Positions 22,769 through 35,700 are shown, numbered from the stretch's first letter. The stretch: 64,000 nucleotides of DNA from Linanthus parryae (GCA_023055425.1 JALGPY010000014.1:14034501-14098500), one strand, 5' to 3'. Notes: a model not told the origin generated them from the sequence alone. Numbers and translations: made by a program.

Positions 22769-22786
22769 GGGGGGGGGGGGGGGGGG
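22769..22786 (+). repeat. 18-G polypurine tract
   Basis: Eighteen consecutive G directly before TTGTTGC, the start of the 3' LTR. This is the polypurine tract position, but pure G of this length is longer than in the other elements here. Confidence 0.8.
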
Positions 22787-22787
22787 T

Positions 22788-23070
22788 TGTTGCTAGATTA
22801 AATCAAATCTGATTGGAGTCTGGATGGGAAATGTTCATCAAGGCAGTCCTGATCTGACTTGATTTACATATTATACCCAAAAGTTTAGGAGTTAATTAGG
22901 TAGCTTTTAATTTTCTTTTTATATCATGGGTCCCAATCATGGAGCTGATTATGGATCTTGATTGTATAATATTCCATTTTTTATTTAGGACCTGTAAACT
23001 TGTATATATAGCCACCCCATACTATGAATAAAAAGCAAGCCAGTTATTCACTTCACTCTTAAATTCTTTA
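22788..23070 (+). repeat. 3' LTR of copia element C
   Basis: Aligns with the 5' LTR at 18667-18944 with scattered substitutions and a small TTTTT-region insertion. Ends CTCTTAAATTCTTTA. Confidence 0.85.
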
Positions 23071-23282
23071 ACTTTAAAGGCTATGGTTGATGGGTGTAGG
23101 TTTTTCAAGAGCATTATTGTCTCTAATGTGTGTAGATGATAGGGGTTTCATTTGAATATGTGATTTTAGTTGATATTTGATTGATCTGTTTAGTCATGTG
23201 ATTCTTAGTTACCACAAGTTAGGCATCGTTCAATGCCACAAGATTACTAAGAAACAAGTTGGTGTCAGTATCTCCAAACCAA

Positions 23283-23515
23283 TCATGAAGAGGATCTGGA
23301 CCACATAAGATGCTTGTTCGTTAAGCAAATCACAGGAAAACAATTCCCGTCAATACGCAAAGTCAGGGCAGAATCGAAGGGATCCGATATATGGTCGAGC
23401 CATACATATTTCTGAGTCCAGACCACGTTTTGAGCATAACGCGTGACTTTGTCACGAGCACGTACAATAGCTGACATCATAGCCAGAAGGATACCGTTTT
23501 GTACTGATTCTGGTA
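23283..23515 (-). other. Short open frame, unrecognised
   Basis: The minus-strand frame has ATG at 23480 and is open upstream to about 23515 (LPESVQNGILLA). It reads MMSAIVRARDKVTRY and ends LMWSRSSS. The composition is protein-like and could be an exon or gene fragment, but I do not recognise the family. It lies between copia element C and the DC1 gene downstream end. Coding status is doubtful. Confidence 0.25.
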
Positions 23516-23809
23516 GTTATCTGTTGGTAGATGCAGAGTTCAATAGAGCTCTGGCAAATGATGTGTATTGAGTCGATGGTTTTTTATAAATCTTTTTGGT
23601 AAAAAGAAAAAAAAAAAAAAAATGATTAACTGTGACACTGAGAGGAGGAGGAGGGATCTGGAATTTGAGATCCCAATCAATCCATTTGTAAAATTAAATA
23701 TTGAGAAAATGACATTAGATATCAATAGACAGTAGTATTTATAACTGTGAGGTCTCGAGTATTCGTGATGGTAATAATCATGTGGCGTTAATTAAAGAAA
23801 AAAAAATCA

Positions 23810-24634
23810 TTAAGATAAAGAGTTTCTTGCGTATGATGAAGAAAACAAGACTTGTGATTTAAATAGGGAAGGGAAAGAAACGAACCTGGAGGTAGTGAAA
23901 TAATCATAAACGTGAGTGTAGTAATGGCAGTAATTACATTTGTAAGCCCATTCTTTGGTGTGATCTATAATTTGTAAGCAGATACGACAAATCTCAGATT
24001 CAAAGAGCTGCTGGACCTGAAGTTCATGATCTGGATCACAAGGAGCTTTGACATAATGAGGCATAGGTGTACATTCAAAATGTACCATGAAATCGCAGGA
24101 ATTGCATCCGTAATAGGGTTCTCTGTACTCAAAAGTAAGGTTGCATATAGAACACAGCGAACCTGATGATGCAAACAAAACAAGAACTGGATGATCGTGA
24201 AATGATTGTTTGATTTCGAAACTTTTGAAAAAAGTACCCATACACGTGATGTCCACTGCATCATTGCACGAGGAACAGACGTATGCAAAGCGGTACGGAA
24301 GCTTGTCGCAGCCACCACAAATCTGGTCTGATTGGTCAAGTCGCAGGTATTTAGTGAGTTTTAGACGGCCGGTACAATCCTCATCATGGAATTCCGTCAC
24401 CATGGTCATGGGCAGATCAGCACATGCTTTGTGAAGACAGAAGAGTGGGCAGCTGTTATCTTCTTCTGAGCAACGGTAGTAGGGAACTCCCGGGGAGATC
24501 TCCTTGGTACAACCATAACAACGGAGAAACGATCTGTCTCTGTAATAGTAGTACACAGAGTCAGACCTCTCCTCTTCTTCTTCCACCAAAATCAACGCGT
24601 GCTCATGGCTGAAATGTTTCATCTCCGCCGCCAT
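23810..24634 (-). CDS. DC1-domain protein, short form
   Basis: A single frame of 274 codons starts at ATG 24634 with MAAEMKHFSHEHALILVEEE. This is the canonical start of plant DC1 proteins, and a TATATAA box lies 106 bp upstream. Units: CYGCTKEI..CSEED..CLHKACADLP (about residues 40-75), CGGCDKL..YVCSSC..DITC (about 108-130), HDHPVLVL..CSICNL..GCNSCDFMVHFEC (about 143-190), and DHELQ..CRICLQI..CNYCHYYTH (about 200-240). The last unit ends YDYF where paralogues have YNC or YDC, so one zinc ligand is lost. ACCTCCAG|GTTCGT near 23887 sits where the paralogue splices, so the final residues may be intron and a second exon may be missing. It is roughly half the length of the gene at 14858-16652. 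Confidence 0.75.
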   Translation of the reverse strand: MAAEMKHFSHEHALILVEEEEERSDSVYYYYRDRSFLRCYGCTKEISPGVPYYRCSEEDNSCPLFCLHKACADLPMTMVTEFHDEDCTGRLKLTKYLRLDQSDQICGGCDKLPYRFAYVCSSCNDAVDITCMGTFFKSFEIKQSFHDHPVLVLFASSGSLCSICNLTFEYREPYYGCNSCDFMVHFECTPMPHYVKAPCDPDHELQVQQLFESEICRICLQIIDHTKEWAYKCNYCHYYTHVYDYFTTSRFVSFPSLFKSQVLFSSSYARNSLS

Positions 24635-24739
24635 GGTATCTCCCGCCCTCTCTCTCTCTCTGTATTTTCAAAGATCTGGAAACTGAATTTCAGTGTGTGG
24701 GTGATGAAGTGTTGTTTCCCTTTCTTCAATACTAACTAG

Positions 24740-24746
24740 TTATATA
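24740..24746 (-). promoter_or_regulatory. TATA box of the short DC1 gene
   Basis: TATATAA on the minus strand, 106 bp before the ATG at 24634, within a plausible 5' UTR distance. A CT-repeat tract (24646-24662) lies between it and the start, as is common in plant leaders. Confidence 0.45.
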
Positions 24747-24749
24747 GAC

Positions 24750-25370
<621 letters not shown>

Positions 25371-26320
25371 CTGAAAGTCTGAATAATTGAGTGAAAATAT
25401 ATGGACTAAAAATCTAGCTAAGTTGAGAACCGAAATAAGTTTGTCATATGTCATATTAAATAATTCTGATCGTGCTAACATCAGAAACATATTAAAAATC
25501 CAACTTCAGAAACATTAAGGTTTAAAATTCTTAATTTTAGTGTGGTTGTGCCGAGACAAATAAAATAGGGTTAAAAGACAAATATTAATGGCTGGCTCTT
25601 GGAGTACGTTAGGGCTGTCTGCCCGGGTTTTGTGCCGTTAGCTCTGTAGAAAGACCTAGCTGGTTGTGGAATCTACCCACACGCTAAGCATGCCCAGCAG
25701 CATTTTAAGGGAGTAGTACTAGTATATTTTAGTAGTAGTTAAATAAAATAAAATACTCCTAACAGCTGCTTGTTCAAATTTTAAAGATTAATAGAACCTT
25801 CGTCAACTCCTTCCATCCCTTTTTAATGCATAATATTTAAAGGGTTACCATTAAGAAAGAAAGAAACACATCTGAGAGTACTCAAAGAGGGATGTCGTTT
25901 ATGTTTTGATTTATGTTCCTTTATTTCATCTGTATATTGGAGACGTCTAGTTTGCTAGACGTTTATGACTAATCCAGTACCAGCAGGTAATTCTTTCCTT
26001 CCTTTTAACTCTCTCTTTATTTTCTACATCTGCCTGCACCCAAACTATCTTTCCACTAGCATCATTTTTTCTTCAGTATTTATTAACTTTCACATCCAAC
26101 TGATATATTTGTTGATAGTTTTGGTCTCAAATTATTTTGAAGTGAACATGATTATTTTATCAACTTATTGGTATGATATTACTTAATGAAATTGATATTC
26201 TTAATTTGCAGTATTAGACAACTTTCTGTCTTTTGTTTTTAAGCAGGAAAAGAGATGATCAACACTTTTTTGCTTTCCCTCCTGGAACATCACTGCAACC
26301 TCCACTGTGATTCTATTTCA
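25371..26320 (+). other. 5' region of the plus-strand DC1 pseudogene
   Basis: Diverged copy of sequence also found at 54240-54720 and 63530-64000: CTGAATAATT...GCTAAGTTGA, then GGTTGTGGAATCTACCCAC, then GGGAGTAGTACT. Near the end is ATTCTTAATTTGCAGTATT, also present at 62806. These are upstream and intron parts of a duplicated DC1 unit. A possible first coding exon is listed separately. Confidence 0.55.
25965..25986 (+). other. Possible first coding exon (MTNPVPAG)
   Basis: ATGACTAATCCAGTACCAGC, then AG and a GTAATT donor. The homologous place at 54610-54632 reads ATGACAACTCCAGTGCCAAC, then AG and GTTCTT. Both encode MT(N/T)PVP(A/T) and stop at a splice-donor-like GT, which suggests a conserved small first exon of the DC1 unit. 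How its frame joins the DC1 exon at 26321 was not resolved. Confidence 0.3.
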
Positions 26321-27641
26321 GGTACAAAGAGCTTCTACGGGGTACCATCCATGAACATCTACTGCTCTTGGTTTGAGAAGAAGCAGGTTTTGACATTCTA
26401 CAGAAAAAGACTGCAGTGGTTGTAGACAAATAATTTCATGGGGTCCATACTATATGAGTGCATATTGCTTGCATAAGCTCTGCGCGGAAGTGCCCCAGCA
26501 AATTGAACACCAAATGCACCCAGGTTGCATCCTCCAGTTGTACAGAGGTACAAACTCCATCACCTCTAAAAAGGAGATGTCGTGTCTGCAATTTAGAATG
26601 CAATGGCTTCGTCTATTATTGCTCTTCATGCAAATTTGCCTTGGATATCGTATGTGCTCTCAAGCCAATCAAGTACTGCGACAAAAAATTCACTCACAAC
26701 ACCCTTTGGTCCTTTCCCATGCAAAGCAACCCTTCAAATGTCATGCTTGCCATAAAGATCATGAAGGAGTCTCTTACCAATGCAACACATGCCAGTTTTG
26801 GGTCCACGAGAGTTGCAGTTTACTGGCACCCATCAAAGAGGCATCCTCTCAAGACCATGAGCACGACCTTCACCACATCTGTTCTATCCCGGAAAAGTTT
26901 TCCGGAGTCGGCGTTTACTGTCAAATCTGCGCAAAAGAAATGAAGCACCATAACTCGGCTTACTATTGCTAGAGATGCAGATACTTCACTCAAGCCTATG
27001 ATTGCACCGATGGGAACAGGTTTTTATCTCTAACCTTCTTGTTAGTGTATCTTCTGTCGTGCTGGATTATTGGCATTTTGTTGTCTTTATTCCTTCTACA
27101 ATATTAGAATTTTTCAGGGATAAAGTAACCATCAATCCAACTGTTGGAGTGATGGACCTCCCACTTCCTGGTGAACTAATATTAAACAACGACGTCATAA
27201 GTGGAGCAACTACGAAGCACCCTCGCGACCCGATGACCCTATTCGTAGACCAAGTGAGCTCTACTGATCTAGGTGGTTCCGTCGCGAATCTTATATACAG
27301 GCCGCGAACTTGGCCAACCTTCCTCATTGATGGAGAACACTACAACGGATCCACTTTCACTTTCTACAATGGCAAATTGGTCGTGCATGTCACAAGTGTT
27401 GACCTACCTTACTATATCAAGCATGGACCTCTTCCACATGTTCTCCAGAGCACCTTCTTTATCACCTTAACTAGGTGTAATCCGTGCGAGCATTCATTTA
27501 TTGGATGTGGATATAGCTCCACTGCTTGTGCTTTTACCATTCATACATATTGTGCTCTCCTGCCCGGAAAAATAAAGCACGGATATGATAAGCATCCTTT
27601 TCTGTTAACGTATTCAGCAGTTGAAGATATTGAGGAATATG
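26321..27641 (+). pseudogene. DC1-domain pseudogene, first part
   Basis: Plus-strand paralogue of the gene at 14858-16652. The first exon starts after TATTTCAG at 26321 and ends at the donor GGGAACAG|GTTTTT (27019). The second starts at TTTTTCAG|GGATAAAG (27118), with the same exon limits as the minus-strand gene. Recognisable text: YCLHKLCAEVP, CNLECNGFVYYCSSC, HPLVLSHAKQPFKCHAC, VYCQICAKEM, and in exon two LTRCNPCEHSF and CAFTIHTYCALL. Frame changes near 26575 and 26690 and a stop at about 26970 (YYC*RC) disable it. Exon two is open until EEYV at 27641, where the copia array is inserted. The gene resumes at 42109. Confidence 0.85.
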
Positions 27642-27991
27642 TGAAAACCCAATTAGGGTTACATCAAAGAGACGAAGCTCTGAAGAGAAAGAACACAACA
27701 GAAATGAAAATGGCAAAAGCATTGGATTCATGAATAACAAAGGCATAAATACAGAGGAGTCGAACGGCACTATTTGTGACCGTTCGATTCTGTTCCCAAC
27801 GGTTGGATTATCAGCACCGTGTAGATATTCTAGAACAAGGTTCATGTAACTCTAAACACAAGGAAATGACATAAATACCCTTAAGAGACTGAGACAATAT
27901 CTATTAAGTCCCTGGGCTGTAAATGCAGTGGACTTGGATTTAATGGGCTTCAAGACTTCACAATTTGGGCTGGGCTGCATTATGGTTAATA
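27642..27991 (-). repeat. LTR 1 of array D (3' end of unit 1)
   Basis: 350 bp; 1 bp shorter than the others. Reads TGAAAACCC on the plus strand at its left edge, which is the CA end on the minus strand. The other edge starts TATTAACC on the minus strand, not TG. Shares AAGTCCCTGGG with LTR 3 against AAGTCCTTGGG in LTRs 2 and 4. Confidence 0.92.
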
Positions 27992-28004
27992 GCTCCCCTC
28001 AAAC

Positions 28005-31000
28005 TTATGGTGGTGATTGAACCATAAGTTTGGACTTTAAATCCAGAAAATGAGTTGTGGAGAGTCCCTTGGTGAAAATATCAGCTAATTGATCGGAACT
28101 TGAAACATGAGAAACAATAAGTTGTTTGCGAAGAACCTGTTATCTAACATAGTGGTAATCAATTTCTATATGTTTAGTTCTTGCTTGCAAAATAGGATTG
28201 TGAGACATAGCAATAGCTGATTTACTGTCACACCAGATTTGAGGAGCATCTAGTAAAGGGAGATGAAGATCTCTAAACAGAAATTTAAACCAAGTTAAAA
28301 CGGCAGCAGTAACAGCAAGGGCACGATATTCAGCCTCAGCTGTGGATCTAGAGACTGTAGGTTGTTTCTTTGCAGCCCAGTGGACTGCATTAGGCCCAAT
28401 GAAAACAACAAAGCCAGTAGTGGACCTTCTATTAGAAGGGTTGCCAGCCCAATCTGAATCACAGTAAGCCTCAATAGGAAGAAACCCAGATTGATAAAAT
28501 AAGCCATGTGATTTTGTGCCTTGCAGATATGTCAAGACACGTTTAGCACCAATAAGATGCAGGTTTGTAGGTGCATGCATAAACTGACACAAGTGATTAA
28601 CAGCAAATGCAATGTCAGGTCTTGAGAAAGTTAAGTATTGAAGTGCACCAACTAGAGATCTAAAACCAGTAGGATTTTCGAAAGGAATGCCATCTAAAAG
28701 ATGAAATTTTCCTCCAATGGCAAGAGGAGTAGGGCAAGGCTTGCAATTTGTCATATTAAAACGTTTAAGCAAATCACTAACATACTTGGATTGATGAATG
28801 AAAAGACCAGTAGAAGAGTATTTAATTTCCAAACCCAGAAAATAAGTTAACTTACCCAGATTAGTCATTTGAAACTCTGAATTTAAAGAATGGAGAAGAG
28901 TAGTGATAAAATTGAAGTCATTACCTGTGACAATAATATCATCCACATATAATAAAAGCAATGTTACCTGAGACTTGTGGTGCCTTATGAATAAACTGGA
29001 ATCAACTGTAGAAGTGCAAAAACCCAGAGAACAAAGAAAAGTGGTAAATCTTTCAAACCAGGCCCTAGGGGCCTGTTTTAAACCATAGATGGATTTATTT
29101 AACTTGCAAACATAGTGAGGAACATTAGGATCCACATAACCTTGTGGTTGAGCCATAAACACAGTTTCTTTCAAATAGCCATGCAAGAAGGCATTTTTGA
29201 CATCAAGTTGTTGCAAAGACCATTTAAAAGAAGCAGCAAGAGCCAAGACAGTTCTCACAGTGGCATGCTTGACCACAGGACTAAAGGTTTCATCAAAGTC
29301 TATGCCAGGGGTTTGATGAAAACCCTTGGTAACAAGTCTAGCTTTATATCTAGCAACTGAACCATCAGGATTGTATTTTGTTCTATAAACCCATATGTTT
29401 CCAACAATATTGGCATGGGGTGGTTTTGGAACTAGAGTCCAGGTATTTTGATTTGTGAGACTAAGAAATTCATCAGTCATATCATTGTTCCATTGTGAAA
29501 ATTTCTTAGCCTCAGTAAAACAAGTAGGATTAGATAAAGAAAGAGAAGAAGTATTAGAAGGAGAGGGATCAGATATACCAGAATTGGCTGCAAATCCTAG
29601 ATTCTTCTTTTTGAAGATACCTGATTTGCTCCTGGTTTGCATAGGATGACAAGGTTGAGGAGTTGAGACAATTGTGTCTGCTGGTGCAAGTCCAGAACTG
29701 GGAGACTGCACTTGAGAATGGTGTTGTATCTGTTCTTCTGGTATCTGTTCTGAGTTTGAATTTTCTCCAGTGCCAAATCTTCTACCAGTTGGATGCAATC
29801 CAGCAGCAGAATTGTACTCAGTCTCCTCTGTGTTGTCAAAAGTTGCAGTATCATCACTTCCCAAAGGGGGCACAGTGGAGCTAGGGACAATGGGAATGTC
29901 ATCATAACCTGAAACAGAATGAATATTAGTTGGATCATGAGATGAAGCAACAGTCAATTTAGCATAAGGAAAGACAGTTTCATCAAACACTACATCTCTA
30001 GAGACATAAAATTTTTGTGTGACTTTGTCAAAACACATGTACCCTTTGTATTGAGAGGCATATCCAAGAAATATACATTGTTTTGTTTTTGGATCTAACT
30101 TAGAATGCATATAAGGTCTTAAACAAGGATAACATGCACAACCAAAAACTTTCAAGTGATTATAATCAGGTTTCTTTTTAATCAGTAATTTCCAAGGAGA
30201 CAGATAATTTGTAGTTTTTGAAGGCATCAAATTAATCAAGTAAACAGCTGTAGTAAAAGCATGATACCAGAAATACGTAGGCAAAGAAGCTTGCTGCATC
30301 ATAGATACAGCTGTATCAACAATGTGTCTATGTTTCCTCTCAGAAATTCCATTTTGTTGAGGAGTATGAGGACAAGATTTCTCATGTGTGATACCATTAT
30401 TTGCAAGAAAGGAAGTAAAAACATATGAAATATATTCACCACCACCATCTGTTCTAAGAATTTTGATGCAAGATCCTAATAATTTTTCAACATGTAGTTT
30501 AAAAACAGGAAACACAGAAGCCAAATCAGATTTGTGACATAGAGGGAATATCCATGAAAACCTAGAAAAGTCATCAATAAACAAGACATAATATCTGTAA
30601 CCATTATAACTTTTAACACTCGAAGGTCCCCAAACATCACTATGAATTAGATGCATAGGACTTGAAGTTTTAGAAGAAGATAACTTAAAAGGTAACTTGG
30701 ACATCTTTCCAGCCAAACAATGTTCACAAGTTGCAGGAGAATGTTTGTCAGAAACAGAAACAGAAATCATTTTGTGCAAAACATCATCAGTGGGGTGACC
30801 CAGTCTTGAGTGCCATAAGTGTGAGGTAATCTTCTTTCCAAGGTAAGCTGTTGTAGTATGAACTGGAATGGTACCGGTAGTGTGTGTAGAACCAGTGTGT
30901 TGTGTGGGATAAATAGGATAGAGACCATTTTGACTAATTCCTTGATAGAGAAGTTTCCCCGTATCCTTGTCCTGGATAGAAAAGGAATCACTATCAAATA

Positions 31001-32323
31001 TAAATTTGCAATTGTTGTGCTTACACATTTTATGGACAGACAGAAGATTGGTTGACAAGTTTGGGACATGAAGAGTATTTAAAAGTTTAAAAGAATGATT
31101 AGGTGTAGGTAAAATAGTATTACCAATGTTTGAAATGGGCAATTGACTACCATTTCCTATAGCCACTTTATTAGATCCAATATAGGGTTCAGAGAGGGAA
31201 AAATTCTTCAATTCAGAGGTCATGTGAGATGAAGCACCAGTATCAGAAAGCCAGAAGTCAGAGGGGTATTGAGTCTGAGAGTAAGGGGTTGAAGCAGCAA
31301 TCATAGCAGAGAGTTGATCAGGTGGAGTGTTGCCTTGGTAGGAGTGGTCCATACGGTGCCAACAATCAAGAGCTGAGTGGTAATCATAGCCACAGATTTG
31401 ACAATTAATAGGACTAGCAGAGTATTGACCATAACTTCTGTTTGAGGATCTACCTCGCCCAGATTCATTACGCCCATTACCACCATAGCGAGTGTTACCT
31501 CTCCCCCGTTGATACCCAGAATTAGTATTGAAATTAGGGTTTCTACCTTGATTGGATCGTCCACCCCCTCTCTGATATCCAGAGAAGTTAGAACGTCCAC
31601 TGTTTCGACCCCCCCTTTGACCACGACCGTAGGTATTGGCAGCAAAGGCAGATTGAGAAATCAAATCAACAGATTTAAGAGACTGAGACTCATGCACGTG
31701 TTCATCACCTTTTAACAAAACATGAAGATCTTCAAGAGATAGAGATTCAGTTCTTGTGCGTAAAGAAGAGCGAAAAGCATTATACTCAGGGGGTAAACCA
31801 TTCTACACATAGAGAAGCATATCTTCATCGTTAACAGGAGCCATAGCAACAGTCAATTTATCACGAATCGATTTCATCTTGTGCATATAACATCAATACT
31901 ATCAGATCCCTTACGAGTGTTTTGCAGATCTTGTTTCAACTGAAGAATATTCGAGCGAGTGAGAGAGGCATACCTCCGTTCCAGAGCAAGCCAAGAATAT
32001 CGAGAAGTATTATGACCAATAAAATGAGTTAATGCTTCCTGAGTCAAGGTGGCGTTGATTAGGGTTAAGAGCGCCTGATCTTGACTCAGCCATACCTGAT
32101 AGGTGGGATTTGGAACGGCGTTGAGGGTGTCGTCTGCTTCAGTGATGAACTGCGGCGGCGCTGGAACAGAACCGTCCAGAAAACCGAACAAATTTTGGGT
32201 TCTGAAGATCGCTGAGATCTGATGTTTCCATAAAACATAGTTGGAGCCATCAAGCTTGAATAGAATGTAGTTATGGATATTTGGCAAAAGTAAAAGGGGG
32301 TTTTGGGTGGTGTTTGACGCCAT
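28005..32323 (-). pseudogene. Copia gag-pol, unit 1 of array D
   Basis: Start ATG 32323 (MASNTTQNP); an upstream in-frame ATG lies at 32353, four bases after the PBS. A one-base deletion near 31889 and a TAG at 31803-31805 break Gag. After that the frame is open for 1192 codons to a TAA near 28140, where the intact text would continue for about 45 codons. Domains: Gly/Arg-rich Gag end, zinc knuckle CQICGYDYHSALDC, protease WLSDTGASSHM, integrase HSDVWGPS / RTDGGGEY / [20 protein letters not shown], RNase H DSDWAGNP. This is the least damaged pol of the three. Its nonsense changes in Gag are not in units 2 and 3. Confidence 0.9.
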
Positions 32324-32368
32324 AGATAGATCTGGTGAGGTGGTACTGAGCATGAGGCTCTGATACCA

Positions 32369-32719
32369 TGAAAACCCAATTAGGGTTTCATCAAAGAGAC
32401 GAAGCTCTGAAGAGAAAGAACACAACAGAAAATGAAAATGGCAAAAGCATTGGATTCATGAATAACAAAGGCATAAATACAGAGGAGTCGAACGGCACTA
32501 TTTGTGACCGTTCGATTCTGTTCCCAACGGTTGGATTATCAGCACCGTGTAGATATTCTAGAACAAGGTTCATGTAACTCTAAACACAAGGAAATGACAT
32601 AAATACCCTTAAGAGACTGAGACAATATCTATTAAGTCCTTGGGCTGTAAATGCAGTGGACTTGGATTTAATGGGCTTCAAGACTTCACAATTTGGGCTG
32701 GGCTGCATTGTGGTTAATA
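32369..32719 (-). repeat. LTR 2 of array D (shared by units 1 and 2)
   Basis: 351 bp. Serves as 5' LTR of unit 1 (PBS complement at 32357-32368) and 3' LTR of unit 2 (purine tract complement CTCCCCTC at 32721). No target duplication at either edge. Confidence 0.93.
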
Positions 32720-32732
32720 GCTCCCCTCAAAC

Positions 32733-35700
32733 TTATGGTGGTGATTGAACCATAAGTTTGGACTTTAAATCCAGAAAATGAGTTGTGGAGAGTCCCTTGG
32801 TGAAAATATCAGCTAATTGATCTGAACTTGAAACATGAGAAACAATAAGTTGTTTGCGAAGAACCTGTTCTTTAACATAGTGGTAATCAATTTCTATATG
32901 TTTAGTTCTTGCTTGAAAAATAGGATTGTGAGACATAGCAATAGCTGATTTACTGTCACACCAGATTTGAGGAGCATCTGGTAAAGGGAGATGAAGATCT
33001 CTAAACAGAAATTTAAACCAAGTTAAAACTGCAGCAGTAACAGCAAGGGCACGATATTCAGCCTCAGCTGTGGATCTAGAGACTGTAGGTTGTTTCTTTG
33101 CAGCCCAGTGGACTGCATTAGGCCCAATGAAAATAACAAAGCCAGTAGTGGACCTTCTATCAGAAGGGTTGCCAGCCCAATCTGAATCACAGTAAGCCTC
33201 AATTGGAAGAAACCCAGATTGATAAAATAAGCCATGTGATTTTGTGCCTTGCAGATATGTCAAGACACGTTTAGCGCCAATAAGATGCAGGTTTGTAGGT
33301 GCATGCATAAACTTACACAAGTGATTAACAGCAAATGCAATGTCAGGTCTTGAGAAAGTTAAGTATTGAAGTGCACCAACTAGAGATCTAAAAACAGTAG
33401 GATTTTCGAAAGGAATGCCATCTAAAAGATGAAATTTTCCTCCAATGGCAAGAGGAGTAGGGCAAGGCTTGCATTTTGTCATATTAAAACGTTTAAGCAA
33501 ATCACTAACATACTTGGATTGATGAATGAAAAGACCAGTAGAAGAGTATTTAATTTCCAAACCCAGAAAATAAGTTAACTTACCCAGATTAGTCATTTGA
33601 AACTCTGAATTTAAAGAATGGAGAAGAGTAGTGATAAAATTGAAGTCATTACCTGTGACAATAATATCATCCACATATAATAAAAGCAATGTTACCTGAG
33701 ACTTGTGGTGCCTTATGAATAAACTGGAATCAGCTGTAGAAGTGCAAAAACCCAGAGAACAAAGAAAAGTTGTAAATCTTTCAAACCAGGCCCTAGGGGC
33801 CTATTTTGAACCATAGATGGATTTATTTAACTTGCAAACATAGTGAGGAACATTAGGATCCACATAACCTTGTGGTTGAGCCATAAACACAGTTTCTTTC
33901 AAATAGCCATGCTAGAAGGCATTTTTAACATCAACTTGTTGCAAAGGCCATTTAAAAGAAGCAGCAAGAGCCAAGAAAGTTCTCACAGTGGCATGCTTGA
34001 CCACAGGACTAAAGGTTTCATCAAAGTCTATGCCAGGGGTTTGATGAAAACCCTTGGTAACAAGTCTAGCTTTATTTCTAGCAACTGAACCATCAGGATT
34101 ATATTTTGTTCTATAAACCCATCTGTTTCCAACAATATTGGCATGGGGTGGTTTTGGAACTAGAGTCCAGGTATTTTGATTTGTGAGACTAAGAAATTCA
34201 TCAGTCATATCATTGTTCCATTGTGAAAATTTCTTAGCCTCAGTAAAACAAGTAGGATCAGATAAAGGAAGAGAAGAAGTATGAGAAGGAGAGGGATCAG
34301 ATATACCAGAATTGGCTGCAAATCCTAGATTCTTCTTTTTGAAGATACCTGATTTGCTCCTGGTTTGCATAGGATGACAAGGTTGAGGAGTTGAGACAAT
34401 TGTGTCTGCTGGTGCAAGTCCAGAACTGGGAGACTGCACTTGAGAATGGTGTTGTATCCGTTCTTCTGGTATCTGTTCTGAGTTTGAATTTTCTCCAGTG
34501 CCAAATCTTCTACCAGTTGGATGCAATCCAGCATCAGAATTGTACTTAGTCTCCTCTGTGTTGTCAAAAGTTGCAGTATCATCACTTCCCAAAGGGGGCA
34601 CAGTGGAGCTAGGGACAAAGGGAATGTCATCATAACCTGAAACAGAATGAATATTAGTTGGATCATGAGATGAAGCAACAGTCAATTTAGCATAAGGAAA
34701 GACAGTTTCATCAAACACTACATCTCTAGAGACATAAAATTTTTGTGTGACTTTGTCAAAACACATGTACCCTTTGTATTGAGAGGCATATCCAAGAAAA
34801 ATACATTGTTTTGTTTTTGGATCTAACTTAGAATGCATATAAGGTCTTAAACAAGGATAACATGCACAACCAAAAACTTTCAAGTGATTATAATCAGGTT
34901 TCTTTTTAAACAGTAATTCCCAAGGAGACAGATAATTTGTAGTTTTTGAAGGCATCAAATTAATCAAGTAAACATCTGTAGTAAAAGCATGATACCAGAA
35001 ATACGTAGGCAAAGAAGCTTGCTGCATCATAGATACAGCTGTATCAACAATGTGTCTATGTTTCCTCTCAGAAATTCCATTTTGTTGAGGAGTATGAGGA
35101 CAAGATTTCTCATGTGTGATACCACTATTTGCAAGAAAGGAAGTAAAAACATATGAAATATATTCACCACCACCATCTGTTCTTAGAATTTTGATGCAAG
35201 ATCCTAATAATTTTTCAACATGTAGTTTAAAAACAGGAAACACAGAAGCCAAATCAGATTTGTGACATAGAGGGAATATCCATGTAAACCTAGAAAAGTC
35301 ATCAATAAACAAGACATAATATCTGTAATCATTATAACTTTTAACACTCGAAGGTCCCCAAACATCACTATGAATTAGATGCAGAGGACTTGAAGTTTTA
35401 GAAGAAGATAACTTAAAAGGTAACTTGGACATCTTTCCAGCCAAACAATGTTCACAAGTAGCAGGAGAATGTTTGTCAGAAACAGAAACAGAAATCATTT
35501 TGTGCAAAACATCATCAGTGGGGTGACCCAGTCATGAGTGCCATAAGTGTGAGGTAATCTTCTTTCCAAGGTAAGCTGCTGTATTATGAACTGGAATGGT
35601 ACCAGTAGTGTGTGTAGAACTAGTGTGTTGTGTGGGATAAATAGGATAGAGACCATTTTGACTAATTCCTTGATAGAGAAGTTTCCCCGTATCCTTGTCC

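Larger units (their letters stand above)
18667..23070 (+). mobile_element. Copia element C, old and decayed
   Basis: LTRs of 278 and 283 bp surround a PBS at 18945-18956 (TGGTATCAGAGC), a shortened gag and a pol with many stops. Outer ends are inferred from the LTR alignment. The 5' LTR begins TATTGATAG where the 3' LTR has TGTTGCTAG, and both end CTTTA rather than CA. No exact target duplication is seen; GCTTT and ACTTT are a possible decayed pair. The purine tract is an 18-G run at 22769-22786. Confidence 0.88.

Noticed and set aside
22741..22790. G-run as an assembly gap or sequencing error
   Set aside because: It sits exactly at the polypurine tract of element C, so a real if expanded tract is the simpler view, although its length may be inaccurate.
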